A stretch of 64,000 nucleotides of DNA from Chrysoperla carnea (taxonomy: Eukaryota > Arthropoda > Insecta > Neuroptera > Chrysopidae), in assembly GCF_905475395.1 (NCBI RefSeq), contig NC_058337.1:11458983-11522982 (forward strand), in the 5' to 3' direction. The notes beneath the pieces were generated by a model. The model was not told where the DNA came from. It ran no database searches and worked only from the letters and a program-made list of their open reading frames with translations. Position numbers and translations under genes: made by a program. Shown in pieces: positions 11,454 to 26,600 of this stretch (within the stretch, counting starts at the first letter, position 1; the number at the start of each line of letters is the position of its first letter).

Positions 11454-11614
11454 AAAATGGTTATAAATAAAAGTTGAGCTCTGCATCAACATCTACTACG
11501 TTTATATACAGGTCAGGTGTCCAAATTGACTTGATCAATGAATCATTTTGTATTGAAATTTTTAAAAACAAGCATTGAATAAATGCAATAAAACAAATGC
11601 AATTAAAATAAATA

Positions 11615-14600
11615 TCAGCTAGGTGGTATTGCTTTAGCCAATTGACCATTGCCAACTTTTGGCCGTGAACCAAACCATGACATTTTCCATTCTAGGGTTT
11701 CATGTAACAAACGTTCTTCTTCCGGTGAGAACTTTAAAAGTGTTGCAACAGCACGTGTTAAATGTTTAGCTTCGTATTCACGACTAGTTAAAAATTTAAT
11801 AATAACATGCTTTAAATATTTAAAATTAATATCATCCTCATCAGTATTGGTGTTTTGTTTTGATGCTGATGCTGCTGATGTTCCTGAATCATTTGTACCA
11901 ACGTATTTAGTTGTTTGTGATGTAGGTTGTAACACTGCTGCTGGTGTATTTGATGATGTATTACTATTATTTATTGATTGTAAATTAATGGTGTTATCAT
12001 TTAAATTATCTACTTGTGTATCTGAATCATTCGATCTTAATTCACGTTGTAATGTTTTCTTCATGATAGCTAATCGTTGTTGTAGTACTTTTATATTCTG
12101 AAACCAAAAGATTACCAACTGAGTTAACTGTCTAAATACCTTGGAATGACTATGTTGAGGATCCGGGATTGTATTATTGATTTAGCTTCAACCCTTCAGC
12201 ACTCGCGTTATGAGTATTTTGCTCAAGCTCGATTTAAAACATACTATAAATAACTTTTATTTTTCAAATGGTATATATGTTTTGAAATATGTTCAACAGT
12301 TTTTTAAAGTGCGAAAATTTCTCTCATCACGGGAGTGAAGGTGTAAATAAAAAAATATTCACTTCGGAAATTTTCGGGCCTGTTTCTGTACTTTCGTTAA
12401 ACTTTGTACAACCTATATTACTCAGTAAATTTTAAAAACTTTTAATAGAAATATGGTGATATTAGTTAAAATGAAGGGTATTAAAAAATAAATTTATATA
12501 AAATTATATAGAGTTTATGATTTGAGCAAGAACGGTTTACGCGAGTGCTGACGGGTTAAAAAAGAAAAAATAATAATAAAGAGACGTAGTGAGCCTCATC
12601 TCCATAAGCTCAGGGTAGAACTTAATACTTTACTATGCAAACATGTTCTCTGTAGTTTGATAAATAGCTAGTCGTGCAATTTTTTCGCACCTTGTACCTT
12701 GTGTTGTACGCTCTGTACCAATGGAACTGAGAAAAGAAAGTTTTTACAGGGTGTACTAAAGTAAGTTTAAATTTTATTGACTTGCTGCGCAATAGTAAGA
12801 AATCTGACAGACACAAGGTGCACGACTATCGATTCGTCTTTGAGAATTTAAAAACCTTGAACTATGTCTTCTTACAGTGTATTGTGTGTAAACAAACTTT
12901 AAACAATATTGTAAAATACAAAAAAAATTACTTCTTTCTCGTTTTAAAATGATAATTATTACCAAATGTTATTTTTCCATTTAAATTTTCTACCTATCTT
13001 AATTTTGATCTTCAATGTTACGGCAAAAAGTTTTGAATGAAATTTATAGGAAATTTCATGTTCTACAAATTTGGTTATCACCATTTTTAATATATCAAGG
13101 GTCGTTAAATATATATTTAGCAATAGCCATATTGAATAAGTTTGGAGGGCTATAAATAAAAACCTATGCATTATTCAGGAAAAAGTTTTAAGTAAAGATA
13201 TAGAAAATGTTATTATCTACAAAAATAATCCCTACGCTAATCCAAATTTGAAATCATAAAACATCAAAAATCAATAAGGCGACTAGAAAATGTGAAAAAA
13301 ATTTGAAAGTTTAGTAAAAAAACCGCAGATTTTCGGCTGAGATGCTACTCTTGAAAATTGCGAGTTCGTAAAGAATATCACACAGTCTGGTAATATGATT
13401 TTTTGTGTGATATTCTTTATGAGCTCGCAGGTCGCAAAAATGCTATCACTGAAGATGAAAAATAAATTTAAGATTCAGGGTGGAATGTTTGTGCTCTATA
13501 ATGGAACTAATAGAAATGAATAATTACATTGGGCATACCAAACGTAAAATTGTTTAAGAAGAAAAAACGAATTAATAAGAAGTAAACACCGCATTGTAGC
13601 ATAATTATTGTTATATAAAATAATATAATAATTAAAATATATCCATACATACCTTATCTCGTTCTAAAACATCTTCTTCTAATTTATTAACATTCGATTT
13701 TAAACTTGTAATTTCTGATTCTGTTTTTGATAATTGCGAATCTTTATCTAAGACTACTCTTTCTAAATCAGCTAATCGGTTTGATAACTCAGCCAATTCA
13801 GTATCTTGATTTGCAATTCGTTGACGTGCAATTTCAACTTCTTGTGATACTTGTGCATTTCGTAATAATGTTGCATCTTTATCATTACGTTCTCTATAAA
13901 ATTTCAAAAAATATATTATAAATAGCAAGTTACAAATAATATTACAGTAATTCTAGCCGAAATGCTATATAGTAAATCGCATTTTTGGGGGGAAGCTCGA
14001 ATTTTTGGTTACGGTTAGGATGGTCAAAGATAAATTTGAAAAGCCGGGATGCTACCTTTTGGGGGAACACTCTCTAAATATAGGTCCCATGCATTTTTTG
14101 CGTAAGTCACATACTAAACAATCTACTAAAAAGTTAGTGCAAAATTTGAGACAAATAATTTTCCTCTTTGCGATTTAAGCAAGCGAAAGGGATGGAAAAA
14201 AAGTCTCAATGAAAATTATAGACAGCATAACGGGCAATAACATTTATATAAATAATTGTTTACTATGATTCGTTATTCTCGAATTTGGCCAGAGGTCGCC
14301 AAAGTTGCGCACTCTCGAACAAACCGCATATAAAGTTATTTAAAAGCAGCTTATGCGCCTCTAAAACATTAATAACGCTATTTGAAAGTAAAAAACTCAT
14401 ATATATGTTGCTGTTATGGAATTATTGCAATATGAGCATCGTAAAATTTCAAAATATTTTGTTTCAAATTTTGCAGTAACTTTCCAGTAGATTGTTTAAT
14501 ATGTGACTTACGCAAAAAATACATACCACCATTTTTGTAGAGAATTTTATTATCTTTTTTATATTTCTCTCCTCTTTGTTATTTATAAAAAAACAACTTT

Positions 14601-17600
14601 CTAATTTAAAGCGTTCATCGAATATGTTTGTCAGTTATGAATCAGAGAAAAGTGAAATTATGAATAAAAGAAAAGAGGTCGAATTCGATGCCGGTATAAA
14701 CATGTGTCTCTGAAACTAATATTTTTCGTTCGAAGCATTTTCCTCGATTAAATTTATTTATCGAGTTTCAATCATATGTCAACTTAAAAAAGCACCCTGT
14801 ACATTATATGTATAAATTTCTAGTCTTGGTTGCTTATTTATGTTCAATATTTAAGTGAATGTGTTTTAAATTAGAGTGTTTCGATTCCGATACACTTGTA
14901 TAATATAAATAATAAAAAAAGATCGTACTTATCATATGACGAACATATCTCTTTACATTTATCTTGCTCAGTTTTCAAATCAATTCTCAATTGTTCAATT
15001 TCACTGTGTAATTGTTTATTTGTTGTTTTTTCCAATTCAGCTGTAGCTAAAGCACGTGCATAATCTGCTTGAACGGTCTCTGCACGTAATTCAACATTTG
15101 CTAGTCGTTCACGTAATTCGCGTACTTCATCATCAGTGTTTTCCTAAAAATTTAAGTTTTATCTAATTATTTGATAATCTTCAAATTGTTGCCAACACCA
15201 TCATATTGTCAATTATATTTATACAAATCTAAATCTAAAATTGGGCTGATGATAAATTATAATAAACAATTTTTTCTACAACTTTGCTTATTATAAAAAC
15301 CTTAAATTTTTCATAATACAAATCGAGAAATTAAAATTAAACTCGATAATTAAACAAGCTTTAATCGTTAACTGTATCTCAGATCGAAAAAAGGCCAAAG
15401 AATTTTTCGTCTTGAAATTTCGCAAGGAATTCATGATTTCTGGTTGGCCCAATTATTTACGAATAACTTGTATACATATAGTATGTGTGAGAAAATAATC
15501 CAAAAACGTGCAAGGGGGAAATTATTTGTATTTAAATCTGCAGAAATTTTGATGTTTCAAATGTATTGATTTCATTATACGTTATTATCATTTTACGTTA
15601 CAAGGACGGGGGGAGGATGTGTCAATTGTTTGTTTTCACTTGTTTTTTTGGAATGTTTTGGCATCAATGTTGTGAATTTACGGAATTCCATTTGTTAATA
15701 TGAAAATTTACGTAACTGAGGAGAGGGGGAAAGGAGCAATCTGAATTTTTACATGCTATTACTTATTTAAAAACGTTACGAGAGTTATGGACAATCCCAT
15801 ATATGAGTAAAACTTAATTTGCTGGGAGAAGCAACGATTAGTTTTAAGGTTCGGAAATTATTAAAAAGTTCAAAATTAGTTTAGACTCTTACATTGTGAT
15901 CGTTTTGTGTTTTTCAGCTGAGGTGTAATGGATTTTTATAACCTTAATTTTTGGACTCTGGTCCAAAATAAGAGTTTTAAGCATTAAAAAATTGGACGGA
16001 GATTAGATAGAAGAGAAGAGCTTATTTGCCTTTTATAAGACGAAACAAAAAGATTGAGATCACTATCACACTATATTGGTTTACATACTGCCTGTGTAAA
16101 TTAGGATTTTTTTTATTTATGCATACACAATCTCCAGGTGCGAAAATCGTTATGCATTACGTATCGTTGATTGTTTACATATAAATTGTAAATATAAACG
16201 TCTCTGTGGTGCTGGTTTCACTTTTAGATTAGACACCGCTTCTAGGTATAATTGTGGCCATGCCAACCGTCTAAATCCGGATTGTTTACTTATAAGGAGT
16301 AGTTTTATAAAGACGTTATAGCGGCATTATTTATCAGACTGTTTGTCTCAGATTTTACAAGTGGGTATATTTTTTTTATTAGACACTTTTTTCAACTACG
16401 AGTTGTGTCGCTTGTTACAACCTTGATTGTTTACTTGTAAGTATGGCATGACGACATCCGCGTCTATTCAAAAATATGCCAACTATCCGTACCCAATCGG
16501 ATCATAAATACCAACATCATTATAAATTACCCTTTAAAAGTAAGCTAATCCGGGTTTGCACGGGCAACATTACTACCGGGAACCATGTCTAATAAAAAAT
16601 AGGTTCACATGCAAAATTTGATGCCAACGAGCACATAAATAAAAATGCCATAGTCATAAGGGCTTCTATAAAACAACCCTTTATAAGACAATCCGTGTTG
16701 ATTTTATTAAATTAGCCCTAAATATAGGAGGACGCGCCTAAGGCAGACGATCAGATTAGTAAAAAAGAAATTACGATAGGTGAATTAACTCGAGCGCGTC
16801 AGATTAAGATATAGTGGGTTAATTACATGCTAAAAATTTACATTTCAATAATCTGAAAATATTTGATCGCGCGCGAGTTACTACGGCTAAGGCAACTTTG
16901 CAAGCCTCCCATTTCCTTGCGTCTCGCTCAAATCATCAGATTATTGAAATGTACATTTTTTAGCATGTAATTAACTCCACATATCTGAATCTGACGCGCT
17001 TGACTTAATTCCCCTATCGCATTTTTTTTTACTAATGGATCATCTGCCCTACGCGCGTCCCCCCACATTTAGTGCTAAAACTTGAAGGAGTTACTAAGGA
17101 AGATCCAAAGAACCCCTCATATGTTAATATGACTCGCTCGAGTTACTACACAAATCCCCTCTTGGGCCCCCTTATTATTACAACTTTCATACACAAAAAT
17201 GATTGTTTGGTAAGTCGTGACATCATTCAAGACGCCATGACGGTGCAGAGTATTTTCGAAGTAAATTTGAATTTTTTTTTTTTTTATAATTATTATTTGT
17301 TAAATATTAGCTTTACTATTATCTGTGTAAGGCTTCCGAGAGAGTGGAGGGGTTAAAAACCTCTACATGACCTTATCTTGAGGGGGGGGGGTAATGCTTG
17401 CAACAATTTTTACAGGACTGATAGTTTTGGAGATACAGCCTTTCAAAATTTGGCCAATTTTTCAAATTAATCGATCTCTCATCCATAAATGACATGCCAG
17501 ATGAAGTAAACAAAAAATTATTGGTGCCGTTTGAATATTCTTGAAAACTCTCTTGATAACTCAAAAGACGACGTTTTTTACCAACCATGTCCATCAAAGA

Positions 17601-20600
17601 TGGAAAGTTTGATTAAAATAAATACATCCTCAAAACTGATGTCAGACTTTCAAGACAATCTTTTGACTTGTCAAGATATTGCCTGGCATATCATCTGTGG
17701 ATAAGGAATCGTGTAACTTGATAAATTGGCCAAATTTTGAAAAGTTGTATCTCCGAAATTATCGGTCCTATAAAAACTGTTCCGGCCTTTTTTAGACTAC
17801 TTTAAAATTAAATCCACAATCTTTGATGAAAAACCAGTCCTTCCGGGTCAAAATCGACAAAAACTGGAATAATGTTCTTACTTTATTATTTTTGACAATG
17901 ACCCGGTTGTCTGCCGAGGTCGAAAACTTGGATTTTACATCACAAACAACATACAACGTTCAATGCTTAATTTGACTGACTAAACTTTTTTAAATACAAA
18001 ATTAAAATGATTATATCTAGAATACAAGATTGTACATATAAAATGCTTTATCCTGAATGACTTGACTGACATGACGGATCAACACACAGCTGTGTGTTGA
18101 TCACAGCCTAAACAGCTGATCATAGAGACCTGAAACTTGGTCGATGTGTTTGGCGTAAGCATTCGATAAGAAAGGTTTTCTAAAATTCTACCTATAAGAG
18201 AGTGAAAAAGGAGGACAAAATTTGTATGGGACAACATGATTCCTTGGTCCAATTTACTTAATTTGCATAAACAAATCGTCCAGCGGAGCGGGCTGATAGC
18301 AACTACCATAATATATAATATATTGTTATAATATTATTAAAAAATTTGGTTTTTCGACAGTATGATGAGTAAAACAGGAATATTATCACAAATTAATTAT
18401 GGCTAGTAAATTTATAATTTAAATAGTGAAAAAATTACACCGTGGCCAGAATTCGAACCTAGGTCTTTAGATATCCGGTATAAACGCTCTATCCATCTTA
18501 GTTCATTATAATGTGTGAATTCAAGACTCCAAGAAATTATAGATGGTACTTTAATGGCGGTTGAAAAGGGTTAAAATCTATCTCCATGGTTATGTTCTAA
18601 AGTAATGTTTGCACCCTTCTCTCCATTTCATATTTAAATTAGTAGAGGTCAGCGCAGTATTTTGGAGTCACGAATAGTAGATATAGCGCTTATATTTAAA
18701 ATTCAAGTTCTTCCTAAAAAAATAAAGGAATTTTCTCTTTTTGAGATCCATCTTACATAATCCAATGAAGGTGTTTCCAGGGCTTGTAATTTTATACAAA
18801 AATGAAAATATTTAAAAAAATTTGTTTTGTTATTTTCTTACTAAATTTCTAAACTGGGATTTTTGACCATTGATTTTCTGAATTTATTACTTTTGCAAAA
18901 TTAAAAAATTTACCAAAATTTTCTGTACACTCCTAGTTAACCTAACATTTTGTAGGGTCTATTATTATTATTATTGAACTGCTCGTACCTTTCTATTGTT
19001 AATTTGTAACATTTTTGACGAAATTACGCCTGACTAGGTAACCGATCCAATTTCAAGATATTTAAATTGTCAGTAATTAACGAAAGCTTGATGTTTAACA
19101 TTAATATTTTGAAGAATATTAGAAAAGAAGGAGATTAACTCTGGGTCCCCGGCAATACATTCCCAGGCCCATATACGTCCATCACTTGTAAGTTCGCCTA
19201 TCTGAATTTGGTGGCGCTTTTTGTATCACACGACCATGAGTATTAATTCCTAAAGGGAGTTCAGAATGAAGCTTTCAGGATAGTTTATGAAGTTAATAAT
19301 ATCGGTTCATTTTTATCCCTGTAAGCTCATTTAGAGAGATTCGATGCTGATTTTATTCCACTTAAAACTTTTCTTTATCTGTTATTATTAACGAACATGA
19401 TTTAAATTTTTAGATTTTGTGCCTAATATCCAGAATGGACACAGGGTCTTTTAGCTTCATTCATTATAACTAATGTACTAATGGAAAACATTAGTTTATA
19501 TGACAATCGAAAGTTCTATTAGCTGCCAGTCTATAAACCTTTATTTAAACTATCATTTATGGATCCCAACTACCCTGAAAATTTCATCTTGTGCTCTTCG
19601 GTTCCTAACTAAAATTACAGAAAGTAATTTTGTAAATCTCTTTAATTTATTTATGCAATGCCACTTTTAAAATAAAATAATAAAATAAAATAAATAAAAA
19701 AAATAAAATAAATTCGAAAATAAAATAAACACAAAAGAACCTTAAAAATTAAAATTTATTTAGCAAAATAAAACTAGAATACAACAAAAATATAAATGAA
19801 ATATTTAAGAAGTCCCCAAAACATAACAATTATATTACTAATTGAAAGTACAGAACTGCACACTTAATTTATAATATTATAACGAATCCATCACCAGAAA
19901 ATATTTTATCAACAGTGGTAGTTCATTCAAACCATCTGAGAGCCCGTTACATCAAATGTTTCGTGCTGTTTAGCCAAAGAGCAATAAGTAAAAAAAAAAA
20001 TTAAATCGAATACAAACATGTATGTACAAACCGTTAATCATAAACAGTAAGTTTTGAGCTATACTATGAGAATCAAAAGATATAGAGTACCTTTTTCTGG
20101 TGTTTGTCACTCCACTACCCAGAGGGTACAATCTATTTTTTTTTCCACATTCTTCCCCACTTTCGTCCCACTGTGCTAAAATTAGTTGCCGTTTTCCGAC
20201 TCCGTCGAGCAGAAAAATAGTATACACAACATCTTTTTGTACAGAAAAGTTTAAAATAAAATGGATAATTCTCGACATAATAGAGAAAAACTCCTTTTAA
20301 AGAGTCGTATCGCGGCAACCAAGGCTAAGAGGATCATCAAAAAGGAAGCAACAAATCCATAATTTAAACCAAAAAAGGCTTTCATATAGATTTTGGAAAG
20401 TGTAACGACCTGCTGATTCTTATTTCTTTTTGATCTTTTACAAGATCAATGAGATCCATGGTTACCTAGTATATATTGCTTTGGTTACGCTAATAACCAA
20501 TTACCCTCAGAAACTAGACTTCAATACATCAATCAAGTTGTTTTCATTTTTTATTCACCATTCATCATCATATGTAGGAACATGATTTTACATTTTTGAT

Positions 20601-23600
20601 TCTGATACCGGAAATCGAATCCGAGCCTCCTGGGTGAATTGTTGATCTTTTTTGGACATCATTTATCTTACTGGTTTCCAACCCACCATGACATAAAAGC
20701 TTAAACGTTGTGGGTGTGGCCTTTTGTATAATGTTTCAAACATAAGTTGTTTATTTTTTAAATTTAAATTTTTGTTTTATCTCTAACGGTTTACAAGATG
20801 GTTTCTACGAGCTCAACCTCACTTTTTACGTCCTGGGTACGCTATAAAAATTTCAGCTTGGAATCTCTTTTCGTTTTTGAGTTATCGTTTCCACAGACGG
20901 ACGGGCAGACAACCGAAAATGGACTTATTAGGTGATTTTATGAACACCTTTACCAAAATTTTGTTCGTAGCATCAAATCTTATAAGCGTTACAAACTTGG
21001 GACTAAACTCAATATATCTTGATATATTTCATATATGGATATGCCTTGATATATTTTCACATGGAATAAATAAATAATTTTTAAATATAAATAATTTGAG
21101 TTGGCATGAGTCTATATGGTTTGAGTTGAGATAGACAGATTGAATTATTCTGACCCTGTTGATAAACCCTAAGTGATAAGACCAATGAATTACGACTTAA
21201 ATTTTTCTCCTTAAAAAATTAAAAGTAATCATTTACTTGATGCCATATCGGTATGGAATATCGGTTAATCCATTTAGGAGCTACGATGGCTCAGACAGAC
21301 AGACAAACACATACACATAGGCAAATTTATAAAAAGTCTTTTTTAACGTCGGGAGTTAAAAAATGACTTTTTTTAGTTTATATCGACAAAAAAATTTTTT
21401 TATGTGGATAATTTGAAACGAATTATGGCATGTATCAACTTTGGTCAATACCGAAATTGGACAAAAAAATTCCGAAATTGTAGTTGGTCGAAAAAAACGA
21501 AAAAATATTTATTTTCACATACATAAATTTAATATTGTTCAAAAGAAAATGCAAAATAGGGATAGAAGTTTGTACGGAATCGTTTGTAGTGTTTTATTTA
21601 AAGGTATAATATTTAAATCTAAATTAAACACCTCAAAATAATATCAATCGCTAATAATGCATACATCAAGTTACACAAATGGCGGAAATAAATTCGGGAC
21701 TTTTGGTAATTAGTTTGGATTTTTGGAAATTAACAAATTTAGTGTTATTTGACTAGGCTAAAATATGTTTTCGGATCTAACGATACCATGGCTGGCTTCG
21801 ATCTATTTATCGATCATATATGGGCCTATATAAATATTATCTTAGTCAATGTTGGATTCCCAATAATCTTATGTCTATAGTTAACGAAAAGTATTTTCTG
21901 AGGAAAATTTCAAGATGATGTATTAACCCAAACTAATTTGACTCATGCTAACTCAACAAATATTCACCGTTCGTTGTTTTTCAACTTTAATGAAAGCGTA
22001 AATAAATAATTTGTTACCAAAAAGTTAATTTATCGCTGGTTGTATCGAATGAAATCGTCTATTATGTGCAGTTCTGTTTAGGAAAAATATTATTTACATG
22101 TAATGGAACTATTGGAAGCATTAAACATTTTTTATTTTCCCCTTTTCTCGACCATTTAGAGATGTTAGAATGAAAATAATATATTTTATGTCTTATATTC
22201 ATTGCATTCCAAAATTTGTCGTAAAGGCGGATAGACTAAGAAAGTGTGTGATCATAGACTAAAATAATTATTTACTATCAGACCAAGACATAGTGACGCA
22301 TTAATTTGAAAAATCTACCGAAGACATTTTTTATATTCTTAATGCATTCGAGATAATCAAAGTAATAAAACCGAAAAATGACCAAAAGGTCAGAATTTAC
22401 AAGTACACTTCCGATTTCTGCGGTACCTGGCGCCCGGTCTCGTAAAAATAATCAAAAATATAAAATCAGTGGATTTTCTAATCAATTATTTGTCGATTAT
22501 CATCAAATTTGTTGATAAGAAAATTTTAACCTAAAAACGTTTTTTTTTTTAAACAACTACATCTCGCGAACGGCGAGAAAGTGAAAAAAGTCATACGATG
22601 AAAACTGTTTAGAAATGTCCAAAACATGAGATCGAATTGGTTTTGAATCAAATATTTAATCAAAACCGCACAATAATCGTTAATTTTATCAATATAAAAT
22701 TTTCACCAAAATAACGATTTTTGTTTTTGAACGCTTGTATTTAAAAAAAGATGAGGTGCAAGAACAAAAGGATAATTCTTAGAATAGTTCAGAATATTAT
22801 AGATTTAATAGTTTTTTTTTTCTATTTTCATGATTTGTTAGCACGATTTGTTATTATGAATTTGTAAGCGCGCTCGTGCGCGTAAATTTACCTTTCTTAC
22901 CAAATTGACTTTTTCCTACACCCTCATGCGAACAGTTTGGGTTCGATCCCGTGGAAACTGGAGGTGTACTTTTAAATTTCGATCTCAAAATGCCTTATTT
23001 CCTCAACTAAGATTATGAAAATAATGTACTAAAAGTTAAATTTCGCTCCTTAAAAACTTTTATGTTGTAGCTTATTTCATAACGAACAATTCGAACTTTA
23101 TTTGAGTACTCCATGAAAATTTGAATAAAAAAGTGTATTTTTTTAAAATTTTTTATTTAAACATATGAAGCCGATGTTTTTGATCGAAGCAAAATTGTTT
23201 TGCATAAAATAAAATGTTCCTAGATTTTTCCAACTTTGCCGGACATAATTTTCCTTGGATACCGGATTATACAGTTTTAAATATGACGTATTTAATGAAA
23301 ACCATCACTAATTCGACAGACAATTTTAAGAACATTGTCGTTCAGGTCCCAACAATACCAATAAATTATTTTGGCACGACCTAATTGGAATGCTATGAAT
23401 ATGGGAAAAAATTATAATAGATTTGAACAAAATATTCTAAAGAAATTGAAACATAAGTAAAATAAGCATTAATCAAATTTCAAAGTGTGTATTATCATCA
23501 CTCACAATTTGTTTTCGTAAAAATGTGACTTCTTCATCAGACTCCGTTCGTAAATCTCGTAACTCAGCTGATAATTCATCTACTTCAGTTACTAATCGGT

Positions 23601-26600
23601 TAATTTTCGTTTCACGTGTTTCAATTTCATGTTTACTTTTTTCAACTTCAAATTCTAATTGTTTCACTTTCTCCTTAAGTATGTCACGTTCATTTAACGC
23701 TCTACGACGTTCTGTACCTTCCTCAGCAGCTTGTCGACTTAATCGACCCACTTGTGTTTCTAACGACGTAATCTTTTCACTCCATGAACTTTTTATATCA
23801 GCTAAATGAAAATGTGCTTCTTCCAAACGTTGTTCTAAAAGATTACGTTCGGATAGTAAAGCTTTCATTTTATCATCTGGTTCAGTATTATCTGCTTCAA
23901 CATTATTAACACGTTTTTCTAGTAACTCAACACGATCACGTAAATGGCGTGTTTCTTCTTCACTTTGTGCCAATTGTGAAGCTAATGCCGCTTTTTCACG
24001 AGCAGATGCATGACGCAAGGTTTCCAATTCGTCCTAAGCACATTATATATTGTATTTAATTAATTATATTACTATTTTTTATATATTTTTATATAAAACC
24101 CAATTTGTTTTTTCAAAATAAGTATCAACTTTTCATAAAATATGTAATTTTAATTCATAGTTAGTCAATTTAATATTAATACATCGCATAAATATTTATA
24201 ACACAAATAATAATATAATTAGTGTAATCATTTTGTTGCTATTTTGACCTGTATTTCCACCTCCTACTTATTTTATTAGAATAATAATAATTTTTAATAT
24301 TGGTGGATAAATATTTACACAAAAGAATAAGATTGAAATTATTTGTAGCATGTAATTAAGGTCCCATAAATTGATACTTATTTCAAAAACAAATTCCAAA
24401 AAATAAAGTTTAAAATTAAACAATTTCTGTACAAACGTGATATTTTGTGCTCAAAATTAAAACTTTATTTTATAAGAGTATTTGACTGTATTTACCCCTT
24501 TTAACGAAACTCTTTTGGGCAGATGGCTAAAAAATTTGCAAATTCTAAGTTTAGTATGTTTTCTTTTGCATCAATCATTTCAAGGAAATTAACTTACAAT
24601 TTAAATACAGGTTGGGCCATTTTAATCTATTATTGCTAATAGCTCATTTTATAGTTAACCAATAAAAAAATAACTTAAACAAAAGTTACGAAGATTGATG
24701 GGGGGCATCATATTCATATATCAGATTGGACCTAGTTCTCCGGGTTCTTTAATAGTAAATTTAGATCCTAAAAGGTAAAGATAGAATAATAGTTTAAATT
24801 AGAAAATCCAAATTTTCAACATAACAAATGAAAATTTCACTTGGAAATTTTCAATTGTTATACCTTTTAGTAATGCAGGTTGCAGGATTTTTCCGATTTT
24901 TTTTTACAGTGTTTCGGCTTATAGTCAGGTTTTGAAAAAAAATCGTTCGCACTATCCGAAAGTACCTAAAAATACCAGTAATTAAAAAAAAAAGTCCGAT
25001 TTGCCTAAATTGTATGAACTATTGAAATTTTTTAGAAAAATTAGTTTTTCTCAAAATTGAGGTTATGTATCAGGCTAAAATTCACCCTTTTTTGTGATAA
25101 GTTACATCTTTTTTCAGAATTACAACTTAATTCCTTCATTTTTCGAATAGTTATCAGGGAAAGTTGTAACAGCGATTTCTTGAGATTTTGAGGTCATTTT
25201 ACAATGTTCAGATAGCAGGCAAGGTCGATGCAGAAATTCTTAATAAACAATTTTTTTTTATTTTCCCAATCCGATCAATAGAAGCAAAGTTATTCAAGAA
25301 AACGTCACCAAAGAAAACAGTGTTGAGATAAAACCGCATGCAAAAGTTGGCGCGAATTATTCCGGAACCGGAAAACTCAATTTCTGTATTTTTTACAACA
25401 AAAGAAAATTATTAAAAAATAAAAAATTAGCCATTTGCAAAAATTTATCGAATTCTTTATCAAAATCCGGTAGATTTATTCAACTATTAATTGAATAACA
25501 AGATTAATTTGAAACCTAATATTAATTAGTTAAAAGCATGGCAAATATTTTCCTACAAAGAAAATTATAACAAGCGGCACTCGTTTTTCCATAAAATACA
25601 TTTAATTTGATGAAATGAATGGCATTTATGTGTTATTTCTTCTATAAGTAAAATTTACGCTTAATTTTACCAAATTCTAACAGAATCCATCCTCAGTTAA
25701 GCAAACACCTGAGACCGCACAAAATTACGCATTCTGTTTTTAGAACTATCTCTATTTTGATTATTCAAAAGAACAGACTGTATTCTGCCATTCCATTTTC
25801 TCCGTTAAAATCGCCCGATCGGATAGAGATATAGAATGTTGAATGGTATTGTAACAGTCAAATACCCCTTAGTGTACCATAAAACCATATGTATGTATAA
25901 ACATAAAAAAAATATATACCTACTAGTGTATAAAGCTGGGATAAGAAGATGATCATTTATAAAGCATCACAAAGAATAATTATAATAAAAATAAAACTGT
26001 AAAAGCACTTAAACTTAAAAATATATGAAACTGTGCAGAGCGTTGGATGGGAATGTGCAGGATTTACAAAAAAAAAAGGATTGTATTGAGGTCAAATGCA
26101 TTAAGCAAATATTTTAATATCGTAACATTGTCGAAAAAACGACTAGGTTTGCGATTAACTTCGGTGAAATTTTAATTGTAAGTAGGAGGTACCACGGGAA
26201 CATTTTCCTTTAATTTTCCTTCCATAGGTTCTGTAAAAATACAGTATGCGCGGCAATATCTCAGTAATAATAAAAATTAACCCATCCGGTTTTTCAAAGC
26301 AATATTTAAGAGAAAAATAGTATTTAAAAAAAAAATCGGAATTTAGAAAGTTATTTTAAAACAAGTAAAAACAAACAATTGACTGGGTGAATTGTTGAAA
26401 TACCATGTATAGACCAGTGTTGATTACCAAATCCTTTGAAACGAAAAAAATTTTCAAATAAAAGTTTTTTTTTTTTAAGGAACATTTTTTACATTTAAAC
26501 TTTTGTTCTATCTAACAGTTTACAAGGGTCCTACTGAACTATCAAGGGTCCTACTGAACTATGTTGCTCATTTGCATCCTTAGCACGCTATAAAAATTTC

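Noticed and set aside
11649-12101. 150-codon plus-strand ORF
   Set aside because: It is the antisense shadow of the last golgin-97 exon, whose GRIP domain is unmistakable. The plus-strand product has no recognisable domain.
18079-18309. 76-codon minus-strand ORF
   Set aside because: Lies in repeat-like sequence beside the palindrome at 18077, with no family resemblance and no splice context.
20133-20318. Overlapping ORFs on both strands at 19970-20318
   Set aside because: Mutually overlapping frames with low-complexity stretches, inside golgin-97 intron 3. None has a recognisable motif.
22935-22965. B-box-like GGGTTCGATCCC on the plus strand
   Set aside because: No A-box or acceptor-stem partner at tRNA spacing could be found upstream, so neither a tRNA gene nor a SINE head can be supported.
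23525-23809. 94-codon plus-strand ORF
   Set aside because: Antisense shadow of the golgin-97 exon at 23506-24033; Ser/Thr-rich as expected for the reverse of coiled-coil codons.
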